Below, in pieces: positions 55,466 to 62,700 of a DNA stretch of 64,000 bases. The first letter of the stretch is position 1; each line of letters begins with the position of its first letter. The translations under genes and the position numbers were made by a program. Under the pieces are notes generated by a model that had not been told where the DNA came from, searched no databases, and saw only the letters and a list, made by a program, of their open reading frames with translations. Source of the DNA: Kordia periserrulae (lineage in GTDB: Bacteria; Bacteroidota; Bacteroidia; Flavobacteriales; Flavobacteriaceae); contig NZ_QBKT01000003.1 in assembly GCF_003054265.1 (NCBI RefSeq), positions 186,001 to 250,000 on the forward strand, read 5' to 3'.

Positions 55466-55849
55466 TGGTAGTATCCAAAATCATATAGAATTAATTAAAA
55501 AAAGCACACAATCGAACCCAAAATGTAGGTCTTAAAAGTAGGATACGCTTGTAGCAGAAGTACTACTGTAAATCCGTTATTTTTACACGATTTAAACTTG
55601 CGCTAAGGTTATCTCATCTTTAAAAAATCACAAATTCTATACTTTTTCACACAGGTTGATGTTTTAATTTGTAAATTTAAAAGTAGGGAAATAATTATTT
55701 TTCTTACATAACAAATTCAATAAGAACCAACGTACATTCAGAATTTAATTTTTTAAATTCAAAAAAAGAAGAGAAGATAGTTGAAGCATACGTCATTCTA
55801 CTAGTATCTTAAACATACCATTATGCCATATTAAATCGTACTAAAAATA

Positions 55850-56605
55850 ATGAAAAACACCGATTATTCTAAAATTGCAGATTCCTACAGCGAAAGCAAA
55901 ACACGGCACAATATCAATCCTGACGAACACATCAACAATTTGTTGCAACACAAAAAGAAACTACGCGTTTTGGACGTAGGTTGTGGTACTGGAAATTATT
56001 TGATGAAACAGCAACAATTTTTTGAGGAACGCGGGCAAATCGAATGGTTTGGCATTGATTCTTCGGAAGCGATGTTAGACGTTTTTGCAAAGAATAATCA
56101 ACAAGATACTATTACGATAAAATTGGCGGCTGCCGAAGCGATTCCTTTTGAAGCTAATTATTTTGATTATGTCATTTGCAATCATTCGTATCATCATTTT
56201 GCAGACAAAGAAAAAGCGTTTGCTGAAATTTTTCGTGTTTTGCGAAAAAAGGGCGTGTATTGTATTCATACAATTCATCCCTACGACATGAAAAAATCGT
56301 GGGTATATCAATTTTTTCCAAACGTATATCAAGAAGATATCTCACTATTTTATTCAATGGATAAACTTTTTAGAGCCTTGGAAACTGCGGGATTTAATGC
56401 CGAAATAGAAAAAAGAGTGTTTACGTATCGTCGCAGTATGAAATCCATTCAAGAAGAGGCAAAACTTCGAAATTACTCGCAATTGCAACTTATTTCAGAT
56501 GTAGAATACGAGAATGGTATCATTGCTATTGAAAATTTCATGCAGTTTAACAAAAGTGTCTTAATTGAGCATGCAAAGCTGTATCCGATTGGGTTTAAAA
56601 GCTAG
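55850..56605 (+). CDS. Class I SAM-dependent methyltransferase
   Basis: 251 residues of the UbiE/Methyltransf_11 type. Motif I is VLDVGCGTGNYL, followed by WFGIDSSEAMLDVFAKNN, AAAEAIPFEANYFDYVICNHSYHHF (motif post-I/II) and KKGVYCIHTIHP. The substrate is unknown. It precedes the RiPP cluster by about 295 bases and has no visible link to it, though a role in peptide methylation cannot be ruled out. Confidence 0.88.
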   Translation: MKNTDYSKIADSYSESKTRHNINPDEHINNLLQHKKKLRVLDVGCGTGNYLMKQQQFFEERGQIEWFGIDSSEAMLDVFAKNNQQDTITIKLAAAEAIPFEANYFDYVICNHSYHHFADKEKAFAEIFRVLRKKGVYCIHTIHPYDMKKSWVYQFFPNVYQEDISLFYSMDKLFRALETAGFNAEIEKRVFTYRRSMKSIQEEAKLRNYSQLQLISDVEYENGIIAIENFMQFNKSVLIEHAKLYPIGFKS

Positions 56606-56837
56606 AGAAATTCTTTAAAACTACAGAAAATAGTTTTCCACTTTTCATAGAAACTACATTTTTTTGTAAGGATTTTATAAAATTTAACAATATAATTCTG
56701 TGTTGATATTATGAAGTTTCATCAAAAAGCCTATTTTTACAGTCTACAGATTAAAAAATAATAATACACCTAAAATTACACACAATTATCACATTCAGTT
56801 TATCCTTACTAATAATGAAAGAGCGACTTACAAAAAG

Positions 56838-56883
56838 CTACCCGTAAGTGTAGTAGTGTGTAATCGTCTTTGGTATAACTTTG
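56838..56883 (+). promoter_or_regulatory. Putative dyad and -7 box upstream of the ThiF-like gene
   Basis: CTACCCGTAAGTGTAG (56838-56853) is an imperfect dyad like the one between the LuxR and GNAT genes. TAACTTTG (56876-56883) is an exact TAnnTTTG -7 box, 22 bases after the dyad and 16 bases before the ATG. Confidence 0.5.
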
Positions 56884-56899
56884 TGATAAACCTTAAAAA

Positions 56900-57655
56900 A
56901 TGGAAAGTAGATACGATAGGAATAGAATATACTTGAGCAATCAAGAACAAGAAATTATCAAGCAGTGTCCGATTCTTTTAGGAGGTTCAGGAATTGGAAG
57001 CGTAATTGCCGAGTGTGCTTTACGCTTAGGTTTTGAAAATATTACAATTGTGGATGGCGATCAAGTTGAAACCTCAAACCTTAACAGGCAAAATTACACC
57101 GAAGATGATATTTCTGAGGACAAAGTAAGTGCTATTCAACGACGATTAAAGTCAATCAATAAAAACGCTACGATTGAAGTGCATAATTGTTTTTTGACAG
57201 CAGAAAATGTAGCCGATTTTATTGACGGTCATGAAATTGCTATCAATGCCTTAGATTTTTCTTCGGAAGTACCGTTACTCTTTGACGAAATATGTCAACA
57301 AAAAGGAATTCCTGTCTTACATCCGTACAATTTAGGTTGGGGCGGCTTATTGACGATTATTTCTCCCAAAGGATTGTCGCTCACATCCATTGAGAAACCA
57401 CAAGAAACATTTAACGAAGTCAAAATGGTGGAGTATGCTTCCAACTATTTAAAATTTTGGAGAACGCCACATCATTGGATTGATGAAGTGATAGAAAAAT
57501 ACAAAAAAGAAAAAGGCTCTTTGCCGCCACCACAACTTTCCATTGCTTCGTGGACAGTAGCTGCCATGTGTACGCATATTATGTTTAATATTGCGACAGA
57601 TAAGCATATTAAAACATTTCCAGAGTTTTACCTTTCTACCTTAATGAACGATTAA
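56900..57655 (+). CDS. ThiF/MoeB-like (E1-type) adenylyltransferase, RiPP cluster
   Basis: 251 residues with the E1-like ATP-binding fold: GGSGIG at 28-33, VDGDQVETSNLNRQNY (Asp52, Asn60, Arg63), Lys75 and Asp119 in NALDF. Unlike MoeB it has no CxxC zinc pairs, and no ThiS/MoaD-like partner lies nearby. Relatives such as MccB and PaaA adenylate or otherwise modify ribosomal peptides; others belong to cyclodehydratase systems. It is the first gene of the cluster and its 3' end overlaps the convergent LuxR gene by 4 bases. A peptide-modifying role here is inference. Confidence 0.85.
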   Translation: MESRYDRNRIYLSNQEQEIIKQCPILLGGSGIGSVIAECALRLGFENITIVDGDQVETSNLNRQNYTEDDISEDKVSAIQRRLKSINKNATIEVHNCFLTAENVADFIDGHEIAINALDFSSEVPLLFDEICQQKGIPVLHPYNLGWGGLLTIISPKGLSLTSIEKPQETFNEVKMVEYASNYLKFWRTPHHWIDEVIEKYKKEKGSLPPPQLSIASWTVAAMCTHIMFNIATDKHIKTFPEFYLSTLMND

Positions 57656-58410
57656 ATAAGTTGATTATTGGTAGCACACACAATAGCTTCCGAAATATTC
57701 GCTACATCGAGCTTTTCAAACAATTTCTTTCGGTGAAATTTTACGGTGTCAGGCGACACAAAAATAGCTTCTGCCACTTCATTAATCGTAAATCCACGCG
57801 TAGAATATTGTAAAATTTCTTTCTCTCTACTAGTAAGTTTGATAACTTCTGTTTCTTTCCAAAAATCACCTTCTAAATCGTAGTGAAATACTTTATTATC
57901 TCCTTTTTTATAAATTTTAATATTACCAGCGTCATCTTCTCCAGAAATAGAAATAATACACAATGCTTTCCAAATTTTACCATCCTGCGTTAAAAAAAGC
58001 GGTGTCAACTTTTGGTTGATTAAAATCTTCTTTCCTTCTTGATTTTTCAGGTGATAATCATAAGAAATCGTGTAGTTTTTTCGCTCTGCTACAGGAATTT
58101 TTTCATAAAATTCAAATCCAATCGTATTGATTTTTAGGAGCAAATTTAAGTCAGACTCAATTACATATTTGAAATAAAAGGCATATCCCATTTCTTTTAC
58201 TTCTTGAGAAGTATGTCCGCATAAAAACAGAGGATTGTCAGAAACGTACTCAAATCCTTTCTTTTGATAATCAATAATATAGATGCTTTTATAAGTGGTT
58301 CTTGCAAAAGCCTCTATAGGTTCAAGGTAATTGGATGTCTGTTTTTTCTCTTCGTCAGAAATACCCCCTACAGTATTCCTGAAAGAAAAAAAGTCGTCAA
58401 TTTTTGTCAT
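57652..58410 (-). CDS. PAS-LuxR transcriptional regulator of the RiPP cluster
   Basis: 252 residues. The N-terminal 150 residues look like a PAS fold (ISDEEKKQTSNYLEPIEAF, YIIDYQKKGFEYVSDNPLFLCGHTSQEVKEMGY). The C-terminal LuxR-type helix-turn-helix is TSREKEILQYSTRGFTINEVAEAIFVSPDTVKFHRKKL (from residue 193). There is no receiver domain, so the PAS probably senses a small molecule or light/redox state. It is divergent from the GNAT gene and convergent with the ThiF gene, the usual place for a local cluster regulator. Confidence 0.88.
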   Translation of the reverse strand: MTKIDDFFSFRNTVGGISDEEKKQTSNYLEPIEAFARTTYKSIYIIDYQKKGFEYVSDNPLFLCGHTSQEVKEMGYAFYFKYVIESDLNLLLKINTIGFEFYEKIPVAERKNYTISYDYHLKNQEGKKILINQKLTPLFLTQDGKIWKALCIISISGEDDAGNIKIYKKGDNKVFHYDLEGDFWKETEVIKLTSREKEILQYSTRGFTINEVAEAIFVSPDTVKFHRKKLFEKLDVANISEAIVCATNNQLI

Positions 58411-58424
58411 GGCGGCAATTTTAA

Positions 58425-58464
58425 CAAAGATACCACTTTTTTTTTCACCTACCCTTTTGGGTAG
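58425..58464. promoter_or_regulatory. Bidirectional promoter with a perfect CTACCC/GGGTAG dyad
   Basis: CTACCCTTTTGGGTAG (58449-58464) is a perfect 6-bp dyad with a TTTT centre. On the minus strand TATCTTTG (58432-58425) is an exact -7 box for the LuxR gene. On the plus strand TAAC at 58484 or TACT at 58488 could be a poor -7 for the GNAT gene. Confidence 0.55.
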
Positions 58465-58552
58465 TTTTTATGTAACCAATTCATAACTACTCTTTTGTGT
58501 AAAAAAACTGATAGTAATGCTATTTAGCTTTGAGTGTAAAACATATATAATC

Positions 58553-59233
58553 ATGATACTCTCGAACAATTACTTAGAAAAACTTCAGGAAAACCAAATG
58601 TACAACTTGGCTGAGTTTGTTGTACAGGAAAACTTCAAACATCATTTAGAAAGTAATCTTCCAAGCAATTACAAAAAAGATGTCAGTGATATCTATAAAG
58701 AGGAATTAGATTACTGTAAAAATTCAAAGGTGTTTGTAAGTAAAGACGAACATGGCAACATCTTAGGAGCCATTCGCGTCTTACAATGGAACTTCACAGA
58801 CGTGTTACCACTACAGAAGATTTTTGGAATCAATCCGCTGTTAGTGATTAAAAATCCAAATGTGAATAATATATATCACATTGGGCGTTTTGCGATTAAA
58901 AAAGGAGTGCGCGACATTAATTTACTCAAAAAATTAATGGTACATGCCATTGCTCCAATTTGTCAACACAAAGATAACATCGCTTTTGCAGAATGCGATA
59001 GCAAATTACTTCGCATTTTAAACATCTTAGGTATTAAAACGGATATCATAGGCGAATCTATAGAATATTTAGGTTCTGAAACCATTCCTATTGCCATGAG
59101 CTATGATGGATTGATTGATTTTTACATCAAAAATTTACATCTAGCGGGCAAACTAGACAGCGATGTTATAGATCCATATGTACTTCCAACTAGGAAGATA
59201 GCAACCATACAACCATACAAGTACACTGCATAA
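58553..59233 (+). CDS. FeeM/autoinducer-synthase-like GNAT acyltransferase
   Basis: The frame is open from 58517 (MLFSFECKTY), but the ATG at 58553 is preferred, giving 226 residues. The pattern SKVFVSKDEHGNILGAIRVLQWN, NIYHIGRFAIKKGVRD and ILGIKTDIIGESIEYLG matches N-acyl amino acid synthases and LuxI-like GNATs, which move a fatty acyl chain from ACP or CoA to an amine. In selidamide-type RiPPs a GNAT fatty-acylates a Lys or Orn of an NHLP core, so the precursor at 60020 is one possible substrate. The other option is a signal-molecule synthase. It is 21 bases upstream of the AraC-like gene. Confidence 0.8.
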   Translation: MILSNNYLEKLQENQMYNLAEFVVQENFKHHLESNLPSNYKKDVSDIYKEELDYCKNSKVFVSKDEHGNILGAIRVLQWNFTDVLPLQKIFGINPLLVIKNPNVNNIYHIGRFAIKKGVRDINLLKKLMVHAIAPICQHKDNIAFAECDSKLLRILNILGIKTDIIGESIEYLGSETIPIAMSYDGLIDFYIKNLHLAGKLDSDVIDPYVLPTRKIATIQPYKYTA

Positions 59234-59254
59234 TCATTTTAAAGAACCATAACC

Positions 59255-59914
59255 ATGAATAATTTAAATGTTAATAACATTGATTGGAGTTCTTCAGAAA
59301 TGTTGATGCAATTCGTAAAGGAAATCAAAGCACCTTTGGATTCCATTATTGAAGCCAATCAAAAACTATCAAAGGGTACGATAGTAACAACACAAGACAA
59401 TACGAGCGATATCATTTTTTCGAGCAGTCAACAAATTGCTAGTTTAATAGAAAAAGTGGTACAACGCGCAAGTACTGACACAACAACCGAAAATCTACCG
59501 CTGATTTACCAAATATACTACAGTAATGAGCGCGTACAATCGATGTGCAAACAAGAAATCAACCCAAACAAAATCTCTAAACAAGATGCCAAATGGTTGA
59601 TGGAGTTGGAAAGCGAAGTCTATAAAAATATCAAACACAAAGACCTTAATTTATACGATTTGTCCTATAAATTAGCGGTAAGTGAACGCCAATTGCATCG
59701 AAAAATAAAAAGTTTGCTACATCTTACACCAAACAAGTACATTAGAATACTGCGGTTGCACAAAGCCAAGCAATTTATTGACGATTATATTTACGATACC
59801 ATTTCGCAAATATCGTATGCAGTAGGCTATTACGATACGCACTATTTTTCAAAACTGTTCAATCAGCAATATGGTGTGTTTCCAAAAGAACTTCTAAAAG
59901 CTAGAAGACTTTAA
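59255..59914 (+). CDS. AraC-type HTH protein with degenerate histidine-kinase dimerization region
   Basis: 219 residues. Residues 18-75 (QFVKEIKAPLDSIIEANQKL, then SSQQIASLIEKVVQ) look like a HisKA dimerization helix pair, with KEIKAPLDS standing where HELRTPLNS is usual, so the phosphate-accepting His is a Lys. Residues about 115-219 are an AraC helix-turn-helix (LYDLSYKLAVSERQLHRKIKSLLHLTPNKYIRILRLHKA and ISYAVGYYDTHYFSKLFNQQYG), as at the C-terminus of hybrid two-component sensors. It has no receiver, ATPase or sensor part. It follows the GNAT gene and probably regulates this cluster. Confidence 0.85.
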   Translation: MNNLNVNNIDWSSSEMLMQFVKEIKAPLDSIIEANQKLSKGTIVTTQDNTSDIIFSSSQQIASLIEKVVQRASTDTTTENLPLIYQIYYSNERVQSMCKQEINPNKISKQDAKWLMELESEVYKNIKHKDLNLYDLSYKLAVSERQLHRKIKSLLHLTPNKYIRILRLHKAKQFIDDYIYDTISQISYAVGYYDTHYFSKLFNQQYGVFPKELLKARRL

Positions 59915-59951
59915 AAAAAAATAGTTGCAGCTCTTTATTTTGGTGTTCTTG

Positions 59952-59995
59952 TCGTCTTTTTGGCAGTTTCGTACGCATGGTAACAATTACATTTA
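59952..59995 (+). promoter_or_regulatory. Putative promoter of the NHLP precursor, shared TTGGCAGTTT word
   Basis: TTGGCAGTTT at 59960-59969 is followed by TACATTTA (59988-59995) as a weak -7. The same word with the same 28-base offset occurs upstream of the export operon at 60516. The left arm (TCGTC) of a possible dyad is poor. Confidence 0.4.
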
Positions 59996-60019
59996 CAAGT
60001 ACATAAACCCTCTAAAAAA

Positions 60020-60370
60020 ATGGCACTAACAGAACAACAAAAAGCACAATATTTCCTTACAAGTATTTATAAAAAAGCTTGGGAGGACAGCGTATTCAAA
60101 AAGAATCTTATCAAAAACCCTTTAGAAACGCTCAATACATTTACGGGAAAAGAAGGGAAAATCCCAGAAGGAAAAATACTCGTAGTAGAAGACCAAACGA
60201 ATCCAAACCATATTTATCTAAATATACCTGCAAAACCAAATAATTATGGGAATACCGAACTTAGTGACAATCAATTAGAAGACATCTCAGGAGCTTCAGA
60301 TTCTGTGACTGCTATTGATTGGAACTACGTCGTACAGGGAATAAAATCCGTTGTGCGAAGTTGGTCTTAA
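60020..60370 (+). CDS. NHLP-family RiPP precursor peptide
   Basis: 116 residues with no Cys. Residues 1-80 are the nitrile-hydratase-alpha-like leader (MALTEQQKAQYF, AWEDSVFKKNLIKNPLETL, PEGKILVVEDQTNPNHIYLNIP), then ELSDNQLEDISGA ending in the Gly-Ala (91-92) cut by NHLM-type peptidase transporters. The predicted core (93-116) begins SDSVTAID and ends SVVRSWS. It has five Ser, one Thr, one Lys (109) and one Arg, two Trp and one Tyr. Without Cys, lanthionine or thiazole formation is not possible. It is followed by a strong terminator before the export genes. The modification is unknown. Confidence 0.92.
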   Translation: MALTEQQKAQYFLTSIYKKAWEDSVFKKNLIKNPLETLNTFTGKEGKIPEGKILVVEDQTNPNHIYLNIPAKPNNYGNTELSDNQLEDISGASDSVTAIDWNYVVQGIKSVVRSWS

Positions 60371-60389
60371 TGCTTTTAAAAAGCTGCAC

Positions 60390-60429
60390 AAATAAAAGGT
60401 ACATTCTGTAAAAAATGTACCTTTTATTT
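60390..60429 (+). terminator. Terminator between precursor and export genes
   Basis: A perfect 16-bp stem (AAATAAAAGGTACATT / AATGTACCTTTTATTT) around an 8-base loop, with more T following. It lies 20 bases after the precursor stop, so the precursor is probably transcribed alone and at higher level than the export operon. Confidence 0.88.
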
Positions 60430-60507
60430 TTTTACTCGATAATCGAGATTGAACATACACCGACGCTTGCCTCGAAATAGTTGACTACAATCCTATGTCA
60501 TTTTCCT

Positions 60508-60551
60508 CTGCCTCATTGGCAGTTTTCAACCCTTTGCAAAACATACCTTAG
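60508..60551 (+). promoter_or_regulatory. Putative dyad and -7 box of the export operon
   Basis: CTGCC-TCATT-GGCAG (60508-60522) is a perfect 5-bp dyad; TTGGCAGTTT (60516-60525) overlaps it. TACCTTAG (60544-60551) is a weak -7 located 21 bases after the dyad, the same distance as at the precursor promoter. Confidence 0.45.
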
Positions 60552-60578
60552 TGCTAACTAATATTTAATACAAAAAAT

Positions 60579-61097
60579 ATGAAACGCGTACTTTTTCTAT
60601 TAGGTCATTTGAGTGATTTAGATATTGAATGGATGATCCACAATGGTAGTAAAGCTGAACTAGAAGTTGGGGACCGATTAATTAAAAAAGGAGAGGCAAT
60701 AGACAATTTATACATTGTACTTTCTGGACAATTATCCATCACCGACGGTACTAGTGACAAACACATTGCTTTACTCGGAGCTGGAGAAATTGTTGGAGAA
60801 ATGTCTTTCTTAGAATCAAGACCGCCATCCGTTTCTGTAATTGCTTCCAAAGCCACGACAGTATTTTGTATTTCCAGAGAATTAATGAATAGCCGTTTGG
60901 CAAACAACTTAGAATTTAGAGCAAATTTCTACTACGCTATTTCGCTATTCCTATCCAACCGATTACGAAAAACAACCAGTCAATTAGGGTATGGTTCGCC
61001 AGAAGAAGCAGACTTAATAGACGAAAATGTGCTGGATGGAGTTTCGCAAGCAGGCTCACGATTTGGACAAATTTTACAAAAATTTTCAGAAGTATAA
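60579..61097 (+). CDS. Cyclic-nucleotide-binding-domain protein without a DNA-binding domain
   Basis: 172 residues. Residues 15-135 form a cNMP-binding jelly roll: LEVGDRLIKKGEAIDNLYIVLSGQLSITDG, then GEIVGEMSFLESRPPSVSVIASKATTVFCISRE, where GEMSFLESRPPSVSV is a good phosphate-binding cassette (Glu and Arg present). There is no helix-turn-helix; the C-terminus is helical and acidic (EEADLIDENVLDG). It could sense cAMP or cGMP and act on the exporter. It lies 12 bases before the TolC gene and is probably its cotranscribed partner. Confidence 0.87.
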   Translation: MKRVLFLLGHLSDLDIEWMIHNGSKAELEVGDRLIKKGEAIDNLYIVLSGQLSITDGTSDKHIALLGAGEIVGEMSFLESRPPSVSVIASKATTVFCISRELMNSRLANNLEFRANFYYAISLFLSNRLRKTTSQLGYGSPEEADLIDENVLDGVSQAGSRFGQILQKFSEV

Positions 61098-61108
61098 ACC
61101 GCCTCAAG

Positions 61109-62677
61109 ATGAATAACAAAATTGTACTCCTAAGTTTGCTAGTGTTTTCCGTATGTATCTCGTACGGACAAAACACAATTCCTGCGGATATTGTTACACT
61201 ATCTGAACTTACCTTTGGTACAAATCCAATAATCAAAAGAAACATCTTAACGGTTTCAAACGCAGAAGGAGGATTAAAAATTCAAACTAGCGCGTTTGAC
61301 TATCAATTAACTTCAGGTTTGTCACTCACCAGAAACAACTTAAATCCTTTTGAAGCGGATCCGCGCAGTAGTTTCCTTACGGGAGATTTAAACTCTAGGT
61401 TCACAGGTGCTTCTGTGGGATTGCAACGTAAATTTCGTTCTAGTTTTACGGTGAACCTTTCGGTAGATTATACCATGATGAATGACAATTTTCCACTCAA
61501 CCGATTCAACCAAGATGTAGGCGCATTTACACAAGAACACATTGTAACAAGTACGCTTTCACTTACGCAACCTTTACTTCGTGGAAGAGGAAAAAAAATA
61601 GCAACCGCACTAGAAGAAGCGTCAAAGCTAAATTTAGAAAGTGTAGATGACAACGCCGAATTCGCCAATTCCTTCGAATTATTACAATTGGGTACGGCGT
61701 ATTGGCAATATGTGGCTGCGTATAAAAGCTTAGAAGTTTTTGAGCAAAATGAAGCTAGAGTGCGACGTGTATTAGAAATTACGCAAGAACTTGTAAAAGC
61801 CGATAAAAAACCTGCGGGCGACTTAGCACAAATTCAGGCGGATTTGGCAAGTCAGGAACGACAAACCAAAGTCGCTGAGCAAGCATTGTACAGTGCCAAA
61901 CTAAACTTAGGACGCGTTATAGGTATCAGTGAAGAAGAAAGCAAACGACTGGGAAATCCAGCCGATGAATTTCCTTCCATCATTGAATCTGGTTATGTCA
62001 ACAATTTGAATATCGACGATTTTAAAGAAATTGCACAAAATAATCGACTGGACATCATTGCCGCGAAAAAAACGCAAGAAGCCATCGAATTACAACTCAA
62101 TTTAGCGCAAAATGACAAACAACCACAACTCGATTTAACGGGTTTTGTCAGTTATGGCGGAATGAATATGGGAAATGGTTTGGATAGAGCATTGGCTACT
62201 TTTTCACGCAATGAAGGAAGAGATGTCGGTTTTGGACTGGGATTGCGTTTCTCCTTTCCTGTCAACAACAACTTGGCAAGAGGTAGATTCATTCAAAATG
62301 AAGTGGCTTTCAAAGATCAAGAAATTGCAAATAAGAACTTGCAGCGAAACATAGATCTAAATGTGTCTATTGCAATGAACAACTTAGATAACAGTGTGTT
62401 AATTCTTGAAAAAGCATTGGAATCACTCGAATTCTATCAAGAAGTATTCAACAATGAGCAAGTAAAATTTCAAAACGGACTCACAACACTGTTGAATCTT
62501 ATCTTATTTCAAGAACGTTTAACCTTTGCACAACTCGATTATTTACAAGCGCAGCAACAATTTGCCAACGCAATCATCAACCTTCGATACGAAACCGGAA
62601 CGCTGTTGTTAAAAAAGGACAACAGCACGGCAGTAAACATAAATAGAGAATTGTTTTACACAATTCCAAGCAATTAA
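61109..62677 (+). CDS. TolC-family outer-membrane efflux protein of the RiPP exporter
   Basis: 522 residues with a signal peptide (MNNKIVLLSLLVFSVCISYG). The TolC helices are present in two repeats: TLSLTQPLLRGRGKKIATALEEASKLNLE and LGTAYWQYVAAYKSLEVFEQNEARVRRV in the first, and FKEIAQNNRLDIIAAKKTQEAIELQLNLAQNDKQPQLDLTG and FRLSFPVNNN-like strands in the second. It makes the outer-membrane channel for the NHLM exporter. It is followed by the HlyD gene after 23 bases. Confidence 0.9.
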   Translation: MNNKIVLLSLLVFSVCISYGQNTIPADIVTLSELTFGTNPIIKRNILTVSNAEGGLKIQTSAFDYQLTSGLSLTRNNLNPFEADPRSSFLTGDLNSRFTGASVGLQRKFRSSFTVNLSVDYTMMNDNFPLNRFNQDVGAFTQEHIVTSTLSLTQPLLRGRGKKIATALEEASKLNLESVDDNAEFANSFELLQLGTAYWQYVAAYKSLEVFEQNEARVRRVLEITQELVKADKKPAGDLAQIQADLASQERQTKVAEQALYSAKLNLGRVIGISEEESKRLGNPADEFPSIIESGYVNNLNIDDFKEIAQNNRLDIIAAKKTQEAIELQLNLAQNDKQPQLDLTGFVSYGGMNMGNGLDRALATFSRNEGRDVGFGLGLRFSFPVNNNLARGRFIQNEVAFKDQEIANKNLQRNIDLNVSIAMNNLDNSVLILEKALESLEFYQEVFNNEQVKFQNGLTTLLNLILFQERLTFAQLDYLQAQQQFANAIINLRYETGTLLLKKDNSTAVNINRELFYTIPSN

Positions 62678-62700
62678 AAAAACACTAAAAACATAAAATC

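Larger units (their letters stand above)
55177..55849. other. Long intergenic region with a MITE-like repeat and a terminator
   Basis: About 670 bases with no convincing gene. It holds the inverted TTAACGTGAG pair (55210-55219 and 55420-55429) enclosing the dispersed repeat, then a strong hairpin at 55428-55466. The stretch 55470-55849 is AT-rich with nothing recognisable. Confidence 0.6.

Noticed and set aside
55850-56605. SAM methyltransferase as part of the RiPP cluster
   Set aside because: It is separated by about 295 bases and lacks the dyad motif; there is no positive sign of a link, so it is not counted in the cluster.
56900-57655. ThiF-like gene as a molybdopterin or thiamine biosynthesis enzyme
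   Set aside because: No MoaD/ThiS-like gene nearby, no CxxC zinc motifs, and the neighbours are RiPP genes.
59255-59914. AraC-like protein as a fragment of a broken hybrid two-component gene
   Set aside because: The frame is complete with its own start, and there is no remnant of kinase or sensor sequence next to it; an independent small protein is likelier.
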